Shown: positions 13,368 to 25,458 of the stretch, in pieces
Position numbering within the stretch: the first letter of the stretch is position 1
Layout: every line of letters starts with the position of its first letter
Source: Symbiodinium sp. CCMP2592
Taxonomy: Eukaryota > Sar > Dinophyceae > Suessiales > Symbiodiniaceae
Assembly: GCA_905221615.1 (NCBI GenBank)
Contig: CAJNDT010001282.1
Coordinates: 1 to 64,000 of the forward strand
DNA length: 64,000 bases
Reading direction: 5' to 3'
Translations under genes and position numbers: made by a program
Notes under the pieces: model-generated
Seen by the model: only the letters and a program-made list of their open reading frames with translations
The model's database searches: none
What the model was told of the DNA's origin: nothing

Positions 13368-13406
13368 CCTCCTCCTCCTCCTCTTCGTCGTCGTCCTCCT
13401 CCTGCG
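13368..13406. repeat. CTC/GTC trinucleotide tract
   Basis: Runs of CTC and GTC on the plus strand would encode a glutamate/aspartate run on the minus strand (EEDDDEEEEEE). That minus frame is open for about 220 codons, but nothing beyond the acidic run identifies it. I record it as a trinucleotide repeat, possibly inside an exon. Confidence 0.6.
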
Positions 13407-16400
13407 GATGGCAACGTCTACTGCTGGAATGCTCGCTGGCCGACTCTTGAGTCATCCCAACCTCATCCGCCAACGCTCCGGGGGCTGTAAGCATATCCGG
13501 GTTGGCCCCGTCGTTGCTAGCCTCCGACACTCTGCATTCAACCAGGCAGAGTACATGCACACACAGACAGATGGATACACGTGTATACATACACATATGG
13601 TGATACACGCATATGTACGTAGCCTTCTAGTAACATGATATGTACATGCACTTGGGCCGGGGAACCTTCATGTCTGAGTTTGTAATTCCACTGGGGCTTT
13701 CTGCCGCTGCACCTTAGCTGCGTCGCTACATCGAAACGCAAAAAGTGGGAGGTGCAGCTCTGCCCGGTGGACGTGGCGTGACACGGCATGGCAAGTCAAG
13801 CTGCGCTTGGCTTCCTCTTCGGCTTGCTTGGCGGCCTTGCGCTAGCAGCCGGGCAGTCACTCGGGGCCAGCACTACTGCTACCAACAAGGCTGCCTCGTG
13901 CTGCTTCTGACAGTCTGGTGGCACCGGGATTTCGTTCTGTACGAAGAAATCGTATGCCTTGCCATAGGGAGCAGTGAAAATCCGCACAAGGCCACGCGCG
14001 TGGGCTGAATGATGACTGGCAGGCCTCTGGAGCATACTCCAAAGATGCATTCTCCTTCGAAAGTCTCTACTCAGCTCAAACCCCAAACAGTCTAACTTCA
14101 GGCAGCACTGTTCCGTCCAATTCTCAAGGCCTCTTTGGTCTTCGTGGGATCCCATATTCGGCCCCGTGCGCCCATTGCCGTCAGCAACTGTCAGAACAAC
14201 GGCGACCAGACATGTTCAGAGTCTCCAAGACAAAGAGACAAAAGTGCGCTTCAGGCCTTGTGAGTTCCCTCAAGCGGCTTGGCGGTACAACCTCGGCGAG
14301 GGCCCCTTATCGCTTCTCGTACCCTGGCAAAAGTCTTGGAGTGCGGGAGTCCAGTCTCACCTGATGCTAAGTGATGCCTGGGAAGAAACTCCAGACTCTA
14401 CTAGTTACCTCGCTGTGGTCTTTGGTGCTGCTTCGCGCACTTCGCTTTCAGTCGTGTCTTGTTTACATGGTGAGAACCAGTTTTGCGACGAGTTCCACTG
14501 GTAGAACAACAAGCTGAAGCGTGACAGCGGCTGACAACAGCCAATTCGTGGCAGCTCAAGCCCATATGCAGCACTGCAGCAAACTGCAGACATGCGGCTT
14601 TCAGTTGAGCCCTTCTCGAACGGTGGACCCTGCAGAAACACGTGGTGGCATGTGACGAAGAAGTGAACAGGAGGCAAAACGCATCAGCCTGAAGTGGGAA
14701 TGGGAAGAAGGTCTTGATAATCGGTCTCGTGCCACCTGACTCTGCAACACTGGCTTTCTGCAGCTCGCTTGCGCGCGTGGCTGAGTCATTGGCCCAAGTC
14801 CTCTTCCAGCTGATGACTTGCAAAATCCTGAATTCCAGAACCCAGGAAAGCTCCACACTTACCGACACAAGCACAAGGTCGCCTTCTTCAAATCATCTAG
14901 GTTGTCTAGCAGCTGCAGCTTCTGCCTCGAGATGGTGTCGTGCTGCTAACTAACGCGCTTCGAAACGTACTGAATCGTACTGAGCAAAGTCTGCATGGCA
15001 TGTGACAGATTGTCAAGAGCACAGAAACTCTGTGGTTTTCCACGGCCAATGTCAGCATTGCCAGCAGCTTTCATACCGGCGTGTCCCAAACCCATCCACG
15101 CACTTAGATAGCATCCATTGCGTGCAGTCTCGTGTCTGCACTACTGCACGACTCGGTATGGATCAAATGCTTTTGCATAGATCTTCAAGTGCTGGCCACT
15201 CCGCCGGTTTTACGGTGGATGCGACAGTTCGCTACGTAGAATGCAAACATCACGGGTACGTGTCCAGCCATGTTTCGAAAATGATAGGTTACTCTTGACT
15301 GGTGAAGCAGTATTTTGGCTTTTGCTTTACTCAGCTTTTGGCACTTAGTTGGCCACTTGCTTTTGGCCTTACCCCCCTTTTTCAACGCCCTTCTCCTAAA
15401 ACCCGGCGCTGCTACACTCTGGATCTTCCAAGCCTTTCGGAACCTTTCGTGGGCTCACTTTGGTCCTGCTCTTGGTTTGGTTCATACTGTTATCTTCAGG
15501 ATCCCTTCAACCATTTGTCGACAGCATGGGTCTTCTTCACAGCTAAGAATGCATCCTTCAGGTCTGGCTTCTTTGTTCCAGGTCTTGGTGTCGGCATGTG
15601 TCGTATCGGGGCATCTGAAGTCTCAAGAAACTGTCGTGAAGTGGGGCTGACCTGCACCGCAGCGATCGCAACTGGCACAATCTGAAAAGAGGAGCATTCA
15701 GCAGCCTGCCGCAAGCAATGCCGCATGGGGAGGCATGATTCAAATCACGGGCACCTCTGAACTATCTCCTCTCGTGATTATTTACGTGAAAGCCCAAGTG
15801 ACTCGGCGATGAATTCCGGGCGCTGAAATGACGTGAGTTTTCTGAGATTTCCAAGGTCTTGCATCCCTGCTTCCCATTGTGCAGCGTGACGGGATGTTGC
15901 GTGACAGTCATCTCCGGGTCAGGTGCCAGGACTAGTGCCGCTTTGAATGCAGCACTCTATAGCGTTCCTTTTAGAAAACTTGGAAAAAACAGAAGGGGGA
16001 AGGCATGTAGGTTGAAGAATGCCTCGGGACTCTTACTGCTTGGGATGGCCCCGAATGGCACTGGACTGCGGAAGCCCAAGGCGGCGACTTCTGTCGATCG
16101 GTCAACAGGCCCTTGACCTGACACAACATTTGCTAGCTCCTGCTCTCATTTCACTTCGTTATTGCAGAACCACTGGTCATCTCAACAGAGGAAGGCTGCT
16201 TATGGGGGCTTGTAGAGCAGCAGGTGACGGCCGTCAGCTCTGTGCCGAGAATGCAAGTTGCGCAAACTTGCCAGAACGGCCCAGCCAGCAATGGTGCTCA
16301 AGCCGCTGGACATGTTGACAACGTAAAACCTTTCACAAAAGGATGCTTTCCCGCTCCTTCCCAGCTGGACGCACCGCGCCTAAAGACCCGACCAATGTAG

Positions 16401-19400
16401 TGATGACTCATGACCTGCTGCGCTTCGCAACGAAAACTGCGACGCTCGAAGCGACACAATCGAAGTCGGGGGTGCCGAGTAAATCTTGGACAAGGCCGAT
16501 ATCGGAACTCCGGAGATCCCGAGACCTCGGCTGCGCTTTGACAGCTATTGGTCACAGCTTCGAATGTACTCTGGGGGCACTGCCCTTGAGATCGACCACC
16601 AGGCAATTGTTCTCGATTTTGCCAGGCCTGAGGAAGTTTCGGCCACATGCAACAGTCGTAAGCCCTGTCATCTGCCGAATCACGTTCAAACATGCATTAC
16701 AGCTTGCGCAAACCCCGTCGTTTCGAGTTTTCATCCATCAGTCTGATTAATGAGAACCACCTTACATTACACTAGCTTGCAAAACACGGGCAGTACCCGA
16801 GCTGTGCAGAGGTGCTGCCAGAGCTTCATGCAGAGTTTGCACCGAGCAGTCTCAGAGGCCGGACAGTGCGCACTCACACCTGTGCATCCGGTTCCTTTGC
16901 GAATGAAGATCAACTGCTGCGCAACTCACGCCTGTCTGGGTCTCTGCGACATTTTCATGGGAGCCGTTTGGTCAGCCTTCCACCTTCCGCCTTTTTCTTC
17001 CCTTAGCATCACGTCCAATCCGACTCCCTCGACTTTTTCCTGATTTCGGGCCTCCGCTCCAAGCGAGGAGGCTGGCAGCCGATTGTGCAACAAAGCTACC
17101 CGTTTCGATGGAACAGCAGAACCTGGAGTGGCAAGCAAAGCAGCCAAACTGTGATGCCTCAATGTGGCCAGTCATGCAACCGACGGTTCACCTCTCGAGG
17201 GAAACTGTCAATGTTTCAGGCGTCGTCGCTGTTCATGCTAGCACATGACAAACACCCTGAAAGACTTTTCAGCGTCGAGCAACCTGCCCAAGCGAAGCAA
17301 AGGTAGGACGTCCATGCGCTTAGAACTCGTTTGCTTCCCGCTGTCGCTGTGCGAGAATGCACATCGCGTTTAGTTCACGCTTGGTTCTGCTCGACAGGGT
17401 GCCAGTCTTGTTTTCGACGGCAGGGCAGGCGCACGCCGGGCATGACAAACGGCGACTCGTAGGAAGTAGGTGCCCAGCACAACCATATATCTGACCATGT
17501 ACTCCATGGAGAAAATCAGTACTCTGATCAGCCGCTCAATGCCAGCAGCCTTGTCCTGAGCAGCGCAACAGAAACCGGTGATTTCGGTGATGAGATGATG
17601 TGGCCAAGGATGCGCGGTCCTTGTACCACTCGTCTGGTATCCGATTTGCTCGGCACACAATTGTGGGCCTGTCACGAGATACAAACAACCAAAAAGTGTT
17701 GAGAAAATACAGCTCCTTACAGCTTCGAGACCTCATGCCATAATCTCGGCCACAAAAGTAAACTACGCCGTACCTTGGTGAGAGCCAACACGGAGCTGCA
17801 AGAGGCGGTCTGGCCCTACACGTCCAGAGGAATTGAGGAGAAAGCTTGAGATCATCGATCACTTGGTGATCGGAAACCGGCCCGTCCTGGAACGCGACAC
17901 GCGAACCGACTGCGACTACCACGACTGCTCCCACACGTGCCAACGAGCGGATGCCAGCGGGCCTTGAAGTAATCTGCCTTCCACTCCTGTGTGGCTAACA
18001 TGAGCTTGATGGCCTGCGACAAAGTAGCTCTCGACGAAGGCATGGGCGTGATTCCCGTGCTTTGTATCACTTTGCGGCCTTGTGAGGGTCGCCTCGAGCT
18101 CTGCTCAAAAAGCGCCCTGCCATAATTGCCTGGCAGAGGTGACTTGTCGTCACGACTTTGGCTGCACATCCACAAGCCGGAGAGGCGATGGAAGGGAAAA
18201 ACTCCAGGCCCTGGGCCTTTGCTGTTTCCTGTCAGCATCGACACTCACATACGTGTGGACTCGCAGGGCTCGGTGCAATCGATCCTGCAGAGCTTTGACG
18301 CTTGCTTTCTCCTGCCAGCGCGATGTGGTGCACCGGGCCAGGCTGATTCATTGACTTCCAGATGCCCTGTTGATACGTCGTTGGGGAGAGAGACAAGAAA
18401 AAGCAGACACCCTCAAGCATGGCGAGTCGCTCGAACATGACACATCAGAAAAGGACAGGGTCGGACACTGGAAAAGGCTGCTCCTCCTCTGAGAGCTCTA
18501 TGTTGCAGTAGATTTTGCGCTCCGTATCGCCGTTTTTAAAATGGCCTCGAGAAAGAGAAAGCTGCTGAATACAGATTTAGGCAGCCAGGCAGCGTGGTTC
18601 GAAAAAGGAGACTGAGGCTAGGACTCACGACCATGTCCGGCTCGGGTTCAAAAGTGAAGGCCTCGAGTAGTCCAACGCACTTTGCCAAGAAAAAGCAGAG
18701 ACTCAGACTTCTTGAAAGACGTTCTGCTTTGGCTTTGTGAGGGCCTCCACTGGAAGGGTGAAAGGTGCAATGTTTTCCTCCTGGCTGGGGCGGGTGCAGG
18801 AGCGACTCCTCCTGTGTCACTTTGTCACCAGGGCAGGCAGGCCTTGATGGAGAGATATGCAGGCTCCTCCACGGTCCTTCGAGACATTTCGAGACTGAAC
18901 ATTTGTCGACAGGGAAAGCCTGGGACAGAAAGCTTCGCCAGAGTGTACAAGTTACCGGCCTGAAGCCGTCCATGACTGGACCCTGACACAACGGCAGTGA
19001 AAGCGCAGCCTGTGCCATCCCCCAACAAGTGGCTGAGGCCTTCTTCAAGCCTCCTTGCAGCCCCAGGCAGATGCAAATCGCATCAAGACTCGGTGCTCAA
19101 AGAGAATTCCTGCTTTACAAAGATGAGCTCCTGTAGCATTCTTGCTCGCCTTGGACTTCTTCGGCATTTCTGGACCTCAGCTGCCACAAGCCATAAGCCT
19201 TGCCGGGCCTTGCCGCGGAAGCTTGGCCTTGGCCGGGCTGGGGCCCCCAACGCGAGCTGTTGGGGAGCCCTGAAAGGAAGGCAGAGAAGGACAGGGAAGG
19301 ATGGGGATCGTCTACGCTGCAAGTTCCCGGCCTCGCTTGCCTTGGTGCCTTCGGCAGCGGCCACTTCGAGGGGCCTTTTGGAACTCGGACCGCGGAGCCA

Positions 19401-19860
19401 GCTGAAAGACAGCGTAAAGATGTATCAACATCTGCGTTCGGAACATGCTCAGTCTGTCGAAAAAAGTCGAGCATCGGCACAGCAACGTAGCTTCCCTTGC
19501 AACTTGCACTCTGTGTCAGCATTGGCTTATTTGTGATGCAACCACACCAATACATCATGGCTACGGCACGTGGCCCAAGGCATAGCTGCAAGAGCTCTGT
19601 GCGCAGTCGTCCACACTCCACCTGCCTCAGCATTAGTTGGACCCGCCGCCGCTGTCCTCTGACCCCTGCCTGAGCTACCCTCCGCTGGGCAGCTGGGCAC
19701 TTGCACCCCTCTGCCCGAAACAGCAGGACTAAACAAGGAAGGCCTGGAGACAACGGGGCTTGGTGCTCAGGCACTGGATGCTAAGCACCGGTACTTTCAT
19801 GTTCCCAATAGAGCTCACTCGCAAAAATGTCAAGAACCCCTTGTTCATCGTTCTGATCTC

Positions 19861-19884
19861 AACACACACACACACACGCACACT
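19861..19884. repeat. CA dinucleotide microsatellite
   Basis: A run of CA dinucleotides with one interruption (CG). No coding context was recognised. Confidence 0.85.
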
Positions 19885-22752
19885 TACAGTCGGGAATGCT
19901 GCCCGCAACGAAGAACTGACTGTCTCAAGCTGCTTCGACGCTTAAGCTCACCTCATCGCTGTCTTTTTGCTTTCGTGCTGCTGACTTCATGGATCTTTGC
20001 GCATGAGAGTGATGCTCGCTGGACATAGGAAGGACAAAAATGTCCGACAGCCCGCTGGATGGAGCAGCTCTGAATGGCTCTAGAACTTGAGGGCGGGCGC
20101 AATTGTTGCTGCCCGAAATTCATGCGGCATGCGCAGCAGACTTGGCGTCACGAACACCACGAGGGCGAGGAGAAACGCCGTCAGTCGAGAGCCATGTCAA
20201 GAGAGGCCTCGGACTGTCGTGCTTCTGCTATCCGCCCGTACACTGAAGCTGACAAGCAGACAAATAAGCAGCGCCCGGACACTACGTCCACGGTGTCTTG
20301 AGTTAGACAGGCTAGGGACTGCCACTACAAAAGAGGCACATGAGATCGCTGATGGCTCAAGGCCGTGCCCTTGCCGATTTAACATGATGCCGGTCCAGTC
20401 TAGCCCTGCTACTGATTTTGCGCAGTCTGTATCCCTGGTAGTGCTCACCCCGCCCCCCTTACATTCGTACAGCTGGGATCCGCGCAGACCAAGCAGCACT
20501 TCTATGAAGAGCTGGGTCTGCACGAAGGTGTGGACCTGTGTCTATGCCCCGTGTTCATGCCGAACCAGGCGCATCCTCCAAAAACGGAATTTTCTCCGGC
20601 CTCTTTTTGCACCTCGAGGAAAGCCTGGCAAAAACCAAAAGAAGAATGTGCCGAAGATCCATGCCGCTCTCAATCCGAGTGAACAAATCTCTGCCACCTC
20701 AATGACTCTCAGGTACAGCTGCAGGTAGAGGTGGACCTGACGAAGCGCCGGAGAAAATGCACTTTCCAGTGCAGACGACGCCCCCCACCTCCTCCACGGC
20801 CTTTCTCCAGTATGCAGAAACATGCACACGCAGATGCTTCGGCAGCCTTCGTTGTGCAAGTATCCCTGCGTTGTGTGTCCTTTTCTGCTTCATATTGCTG
20901 CGACGCGCCTGAGGAGATGCCCCTGCAGGTATGCAAGGTTGTCCTGCGTACGCATGAGCCCTTCCTCAGTACTTGGCTTCCCGTCTCAAGTCGAGACGGC
21001 CTTCCACAAAAACCGTGCAGCACAGATTTCACTTAGCAAGTCGCTTTTCGAAAGCTCGCAAACTCGTCATCGTTCGCTGCCTGCGGACAGTTTCATTGAA
21101 CTTTCCAAGGAAGGGGCCGTGCCAGCGTTGTGCCTCTGGGAGGAGGAAATGCACTGCCTCCCCACTTGTCAGCAAAGCCGCCTAGAGCGAGCATGGCAGC
21201 CAATTTCCATGTGCCTTGACTGCGGCCCTGCAGTCTAAGTCCATGGCAGATGATGGTTCGGCTGCAAACCAGAGAGCGATGTCCATAAAGTCTGCCTGCT
21301 CTTGGAGTTCTGAAGATCGCTGTGGTAATGGCCGCGCGTCAAGGTCGAACCTTCTCACTCAACAAGACTTCAATGAGCCGTCTGAGAAGACGTTGAGCTC
21401 CGAGATTGGCACCTCACATACTTCACATCGAAGTCCAGCAGTGCAAGCCGAAAAGTGTCGCAGCTCTTTTCAGCACATCCCTTTGCTCTGAGCACCCAGT
21501 GGTGGCCCAGCGACGAAATGCGTCAGGGCTTCCTGAGCTCGCGAAGTACTCCTTCGATTCTGAACTTCGACTTTCTGGATTCTCCCACCTGGCCCTTGGC
21601 AACTGCCAAAGCTGACAGTTTCCAAAGCGGCAACCTTAGGCAGCCGGCTTTGTGCTGTGAGCAAAGCCCGGGACGGGGTGCAATGAGAGCTTAAAGAAAC
21701 AGTTTGCATTGAATTGAACAGAAAGTCCTGGTGAGAACACGGCATTTGCGCAGAAGATGTACTGTTGCTGCTACCAGTGCTACCATGCATGTGCAGCAAG
21801 AGCAGCCGTGGATGCCAACAAGACTCTGCAGCAATCTCAGGGAGCAGCAAGAGTAGCAAAGTGTCACCCAGAACCTGCGGCCAGGACGGGAGCTCGCCTG
21901 TTTCGCGTGCCTGAGCGGTGCCAGCAGGGTGCATCCAACTTGAACCGTTGCAGTCGGACTGATGCCTGCAACTCCGCAGTCGCTCGAACCGCTTGCCGCA
22001 CATCCTGGCGCCCAGAGCCGAAGATTTGCAGACGACATATCAAGAGTCATAGCACCACACTGTCCTCGACGAGAAGCTTCTCCTCGCCCTGCAGACTTCG
22101 GAAGTCGTGCATAAGCATCCAGAGAGGTGCTCGCAGATGCTCCTGGCCGGCTGCACTTCCAAGACAGCTTCTACAAACGAGGCTTGCCGGGGTTCGTCAT
22201 GGTCCTTGATCAGCTGTATCTGCTTGAGGACTGGCTCTTGAGAGCTCATGTGAAGCTCCAAGTTCGAACCTCAATGGTAGCAGGCAAAAAAACTCCTCGA
22301 AGTTTCCGGACAAAGGCGTCGTGAGTGAGAGACACTGTGACGGAAGCTCAGACAAAGCCTGAGTTATTGCCTCGGGAAGCATGGCAAGCTTCTGTCACCT
22401 CCGATTCTCCTCGCACATGTGACCTGAGTCTGACACTTTTGTCTGTGCTTCGAACGCCTTTTGCTTGGCAGAGTCCTGGAGGCGCAAGGAATGAGACAGC
22501 ATTACGGCCTCCAACTTTGAGAGTGCAAGCATCCTCGAACTGCATGTGTGTCAGCGGGTGAAAATTTCCACACAGGAATCTGAGATGGCTGGGCCTGAAC
22601 ACGGCACGACTTCATCATTAAGCACTGACACATTCATGCTGATGCCGTAGCCCTGAAGCTGCAGTCGAGCTGAGCACTTGGAGGCTGGCAATGGCTCCAG
22701 GAAGGAGTGGAAGAATTCGGAGTCTAAGCAGAGCGGAAAGTTCTTGAGACAC

Positions 22753-23566
22753 CTAGGAATAATTCGACACATCCCAGCCACACGGTCCCACGCAAAGATG
22801 CTTCAGGAACTCCAGGTGCAGCACTCCCGAATGACGTGAATCATGTTGTCGATGAAAGGTTTGGCCGAGACAGATCCATCTGAGTCGGAATCTTGAGAAA
22901 CGAGTATGCCCAACCTCCAGCGGACTTTCATCAGTGAACGATTCTTCAAACTCCACGGAGCCCACTTCCGAGGGGCGCGCTCGACTGCCGCAGACAAAAT
23001 GGTACGGAGCGTCAGCACCTTGATTCCGCACGTTCCCACGGCTCTTTGGATGGAAACTCACTGGAAAACAAGTCCAGACAACCACCTGGTGGACCCACAC
23101 GGACAAGTTTCATCCACATCCAATCCTGTGCGGCGTCTCTAGGATCCGGACGATGCTGCACACTGCATGCCGAATTTGTCGCAGAGAACAGTTGAATCTC
23201 GTCGCCAAAATGTAGTCCAGCACCCAGGGAAAATCCAGCAAACAAACCTGGCGTGCTCCGAGCTTCTGAGTCACAGTGCGGAGTCGGTTTAGTGAACTTC
23301 GCAAGGACAAGTCCGCTCCAAGCCTGCACCGTCATCGCGCCAGAGCGCAGCTCACCTGTCCCAACGCATGCAAACTTAAGACCTTTTGCGGCAGCCTCCT
23401 GTCTGACATGCGTGTCATGGCTTATGCGGATAACCCATAGTCGCAGAGGCATGCCAACGCAAACAGTGGTCGCTTCAGAACTTGACCCGAAAACACACAC
23501 ACACACACACAGAGAGACAGAGAGAGAGAGAGAGACTGGCAGACATGCAGACTGGATAAGCTTCAT
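22753..23566 (-). CDS. Possible exons of an unrecognised gene
   Basis: I cannot name this. Minus-strand stretches read like protein: LRLWVIRISHDTHVRQEAAA and LKFACVGTGELRSGAMTVQA near 23,455-23,325, an alternative frame VCLLDFPWVLDYILATRF near 23,250-23,200, and GADAPYHFVCGSRARPSEVG near 23,020-22,960. The frame change implies at least one intron. On the minus strand the segment is preceded by a long CT/GT-rich tract (23,491-23,535), which could act as a polypyrimidine tract before a cis- or trans-splice acceptor. The gene would lie just downstream of, and co-directional with, the glyoxalase-fold gene. Confidence 0.25.
23491..23535. repeat. Compound (AC)n(AG)n microsatellite
   Basis: About ten AC units run directly into AG units on the plus strand. 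On the minus strand this is a 45-base CT/GT-rich tract lying 5' of the possible exons at 22,753-23,566. Confidence 0.9.
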
Positions 23567-23895
23567 CCAAAAAATTCCTTGCCTGCTGCCGATGCGCCCA
23601 GGTGCAGATCGGCTTCGGCTAACAAATTTCTAGCTGTCGTTTGAATGCTTGGCTGCTGCTTGGTGCAAGTCCTCCTGCTGCTGATTCTTCTGGCAAGCTG
23701 CTGGGTGGCTCTGGCTTGTGGACTGAATGCCAGTTCGGACACTAGTAGCTGAGACTGGGCTGTGCACGACCAATGGTATCGGAAGCCGTCGTAAGGACCA
23801 CTGTCCATAAATCACTTACAGACCACTGCATGTCTGCATCTTACTGCATGTCTGCTACTTGGCTACCTTGAAATTCTAGCAGCTGCGGCTCGCAG

Positions 23896-24132
23896 CTAGG
23901 ACCTAGGAGCACACATGGCGAATGTGGGAAACTCCTCGAAGGACGTGGCACTTGGCCGCCCAGGACTCAAACGGAACATTTCGCATGACATGGCTGTGAC
24001 GAGCGGTAAGAGCTCTTCGCATGCATCGTTGGACATCTCGTACAGCACTAAGTTAGAGTCAAGAAGATTCACGAAGCACACCTTTTCGAAGTTGCGATCA
24101 GCCAGCCTGGAAAGCACAGCGCATGCCTCCGG
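23896..24132 (-). other. In-frame open extension after the VOC gene stop
   Basis: After the TAG at 24,135-24,133 the same frame stays open for about 78 codons to a second stop at 23,896. It reads like protein (NFEKVCFVNLLDSNLVLYEM, then NDACEELLPLVTAM). It could be a C-terminal part lost by a nonsense change, an exon of a downstream gene, or chance. No known domain is recognised. Confidence 0.3.
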
Positions 24133-25221
24133 CTAGATCTTCGAATCTGCAGACTCCTGCTCCAACCATGCCTTCGCACAAAATCCGCCGTGCGAAAGTG
24201 CGCGTATTTCATGCTCAACTTCGCAGAGTACCTCAGAAGACTGAGGGTCCACAAGCTTCAAGATCCGAAACTCATGATGTCGAATGGCATCTTCCTCGGA
24301 GTCATATGTTAGATTCGGAAACCGAGGGTTGTTCCACACCAGTCCAAGAGCCTTCGCCGCTCTGTAGGCGTTCACGAACGAATTTACATATATGGCAATG
24401 TGGTACCCGTCATAAGGCACTTCTCCAGCGACTTCTTGGTACACCAACCATTGTCCTGCCCCTATAGGCACCCAGCACTCCTCTCCTTCCGAGCCTTTGC
24501 GGAATTCAGACTCCGTGGCGAAGACGTGCCGATAAAACCTTGCTAGGCCTGGGCTGCTGCCTGCTGGACACTGAAGACGGATGTAAGGCATACCCATACA
24601 TTGGGAAGCCTCCTCACTGGGAAGGCCGAGCTTCTGCTTCCTGGCAGCCTCACAATCCAACCAGCCACGAGGGGTCAGCCAGCTTTCCGCACGAATGCCG
24701 TGGGCATAGATTTTCACCCCTGTCGGGCTTGTGCACTGCAACGCAACGGGTCCAACGCCAGGAAGATTACTCATGTGGTCTTTCAGGGGGACCACTGAAA
24801 AGTTCACGCCAGCCCCTCTCAGCGTGGCTCGCAAGCCCATAATGTCAGCATACGCAAGGCCTACGACGCCTGGCGGCTTCTGGGAATCCATTGGCGGCGG
24901 CTCTCCAATTGGCATATGTATCTGCTGCAGGCCAGCATTGGCCCAAACGAGCCCCTGCAGGGAACCTCCGGCTGACTGCACGTTGTCGCAAACACCCTGT
25001 GCTCGAGAATCAGGCACGAGGCCCATAGCCTTGAACCAGAAACAATCGTTTTCCGAATTCCATTCCGGTACATTCACATTCAGGTGTTCCAAAGAAACCA
25101 AAGTTGTTTTCCTACCCGACTCGCCCGCCAGCTTTAAATCAATATCTGGAAGAGGACATTTTCCTCGACTCACGCAGAAGCTGGAAGCAATGTCAACAAA
25201 TCTGCTGCTTCCTGCCCCCAT
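24133..25221 (-). CDS. Two-domain glyoxalase/VOC-superfamily protein
   Basis: This is a 362-residue intronless frame from the ATG at 25,221 to TAG. It has two vicinal-oxygen-chelate (glyoxalase-like) modules. Module 1 spans about 43-175 (SLEHLNVNVPEW, then LVWANAGLQQIHMP, GLAYADIMGLRATLRGAG, SPTGVKIYAHG). Module 2 spans about 211-340 (MPYIRLQCPAG, ARFYRHVF, WVPIGAGQWLVYQE, GYHIAIYVNSFVNAYRAAK, ending LCEVEHEIRAL). His46, the Gln/His of QQIH, His274 and Glu336 sit where VOC enzymes usually bind metal, although the exact ligands are uncertain. The family does metal-dependent isomerisation, dioxygenation or thiol conjugation, and the substrate here cannot be told. The start MGAGSSR fits N-myristoylation. 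The frame is also open both upstream, ending TGA six bases before the ATG, and downstream after TAG. Confidence 0.75.
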   Translation of the reverse strand: MGAGSSRFVDIASSFCVSRGKCPLPDIDLKLAGESGRKTTLVSLEHLNVNVPEWNSENDCFWFKAMGLVPDSRAQGVCDNVQSAGGSLQGLVWANAGLQQIHMPIGEPPPMDSQKPPGVVGLAYADIMGLRATLRGAGVNFSVVPLKDHMSNLPGVGPVALQCTSPTGVKIYAHGIRAESWLTPRGWLDCEAARKQKLGLPSEEASQCMGMPYIRLQCPAGSSPGLARFYRHVFATESEFRKGSEGEECWVPIGAGQWLVYQEVAGEVPYDGYHIAIYVNSFVNAYRAAKALGLVWNNPRFPNLTYDSEEDAIRHHEFRILKLVDPQSSEVLCEVEHEIRALSHGGFCAKAWLEQESADSKI

Positions 25222-25224
25222 GGC

Positions 25225-25458
25225 TCAAACCGCACTACGGACCTTTGATCCAAACACTGCGCTCGTGGGCCAGGGGTGCCCTAGTGCTCGGGCTTTAGAG
25301 GCTGCGCTCACTTTCCCGACCCCATCTCGAAACTCGGCATCCTGGATCGGATATAGACACAAACGCTTCAAGTGACACGACAGCAGCGGAAGCCCATCCA
25401 TGTACTCCAAGTGCGGGAAGTGATCACCTGAACTCCAAACGTTGTGAATTTTCGCCAT
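25225..25458 (-). CDS. Upstream ORF, same frame as the VOC gene
   Basis: A 77-codon frame starts at the ATG at 25,458 (MAKIHNVWSSGDHF) and ends in TGA at 25,227-25,225. That stop lies one codon before the ATG of the VOC-fold gene, in the same frame. It may be a regulatory upstream ORF, an N-terminal part separated by a nonsense change, or an exon of an upstream co-directional gene. The sequence matches nothing I recognise. Confidence 0.3.
   Translation of the reverse strand: MAKIHNVWSSGDHFPHLEYMDGLPLLSCHLKRLCLYPIQDAEFRDGVGKVSAASKARALGHPWPTSAVFGSKVRSAV

Larger units (their letters stand above)
10366..22752. other. Long stretch without recognisable genes
   Basis: Many short frames overlap on both strands with no family motif I can name. 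A few short segments read like exons, for example near 11,826-11,950 plus (IREVWRRMLKGHGA) and 20,485-20,580 plus (KQHFYEELGLHEGVDLC), but no junctions or neighbours support them. A 10-bp direct repeat of GGCATCACAA lies at about 11,355-11,385. Confidence 0.4.

Noticed and set aside
25222..25250. Possible spliced-leader relic (TCCGTAG) upstream of the VOC gene
   Set aside because: Only the first seven bases match the dinoflagellate spliced leader. The following bases do not align with CCATTTTGGCTCAAG.
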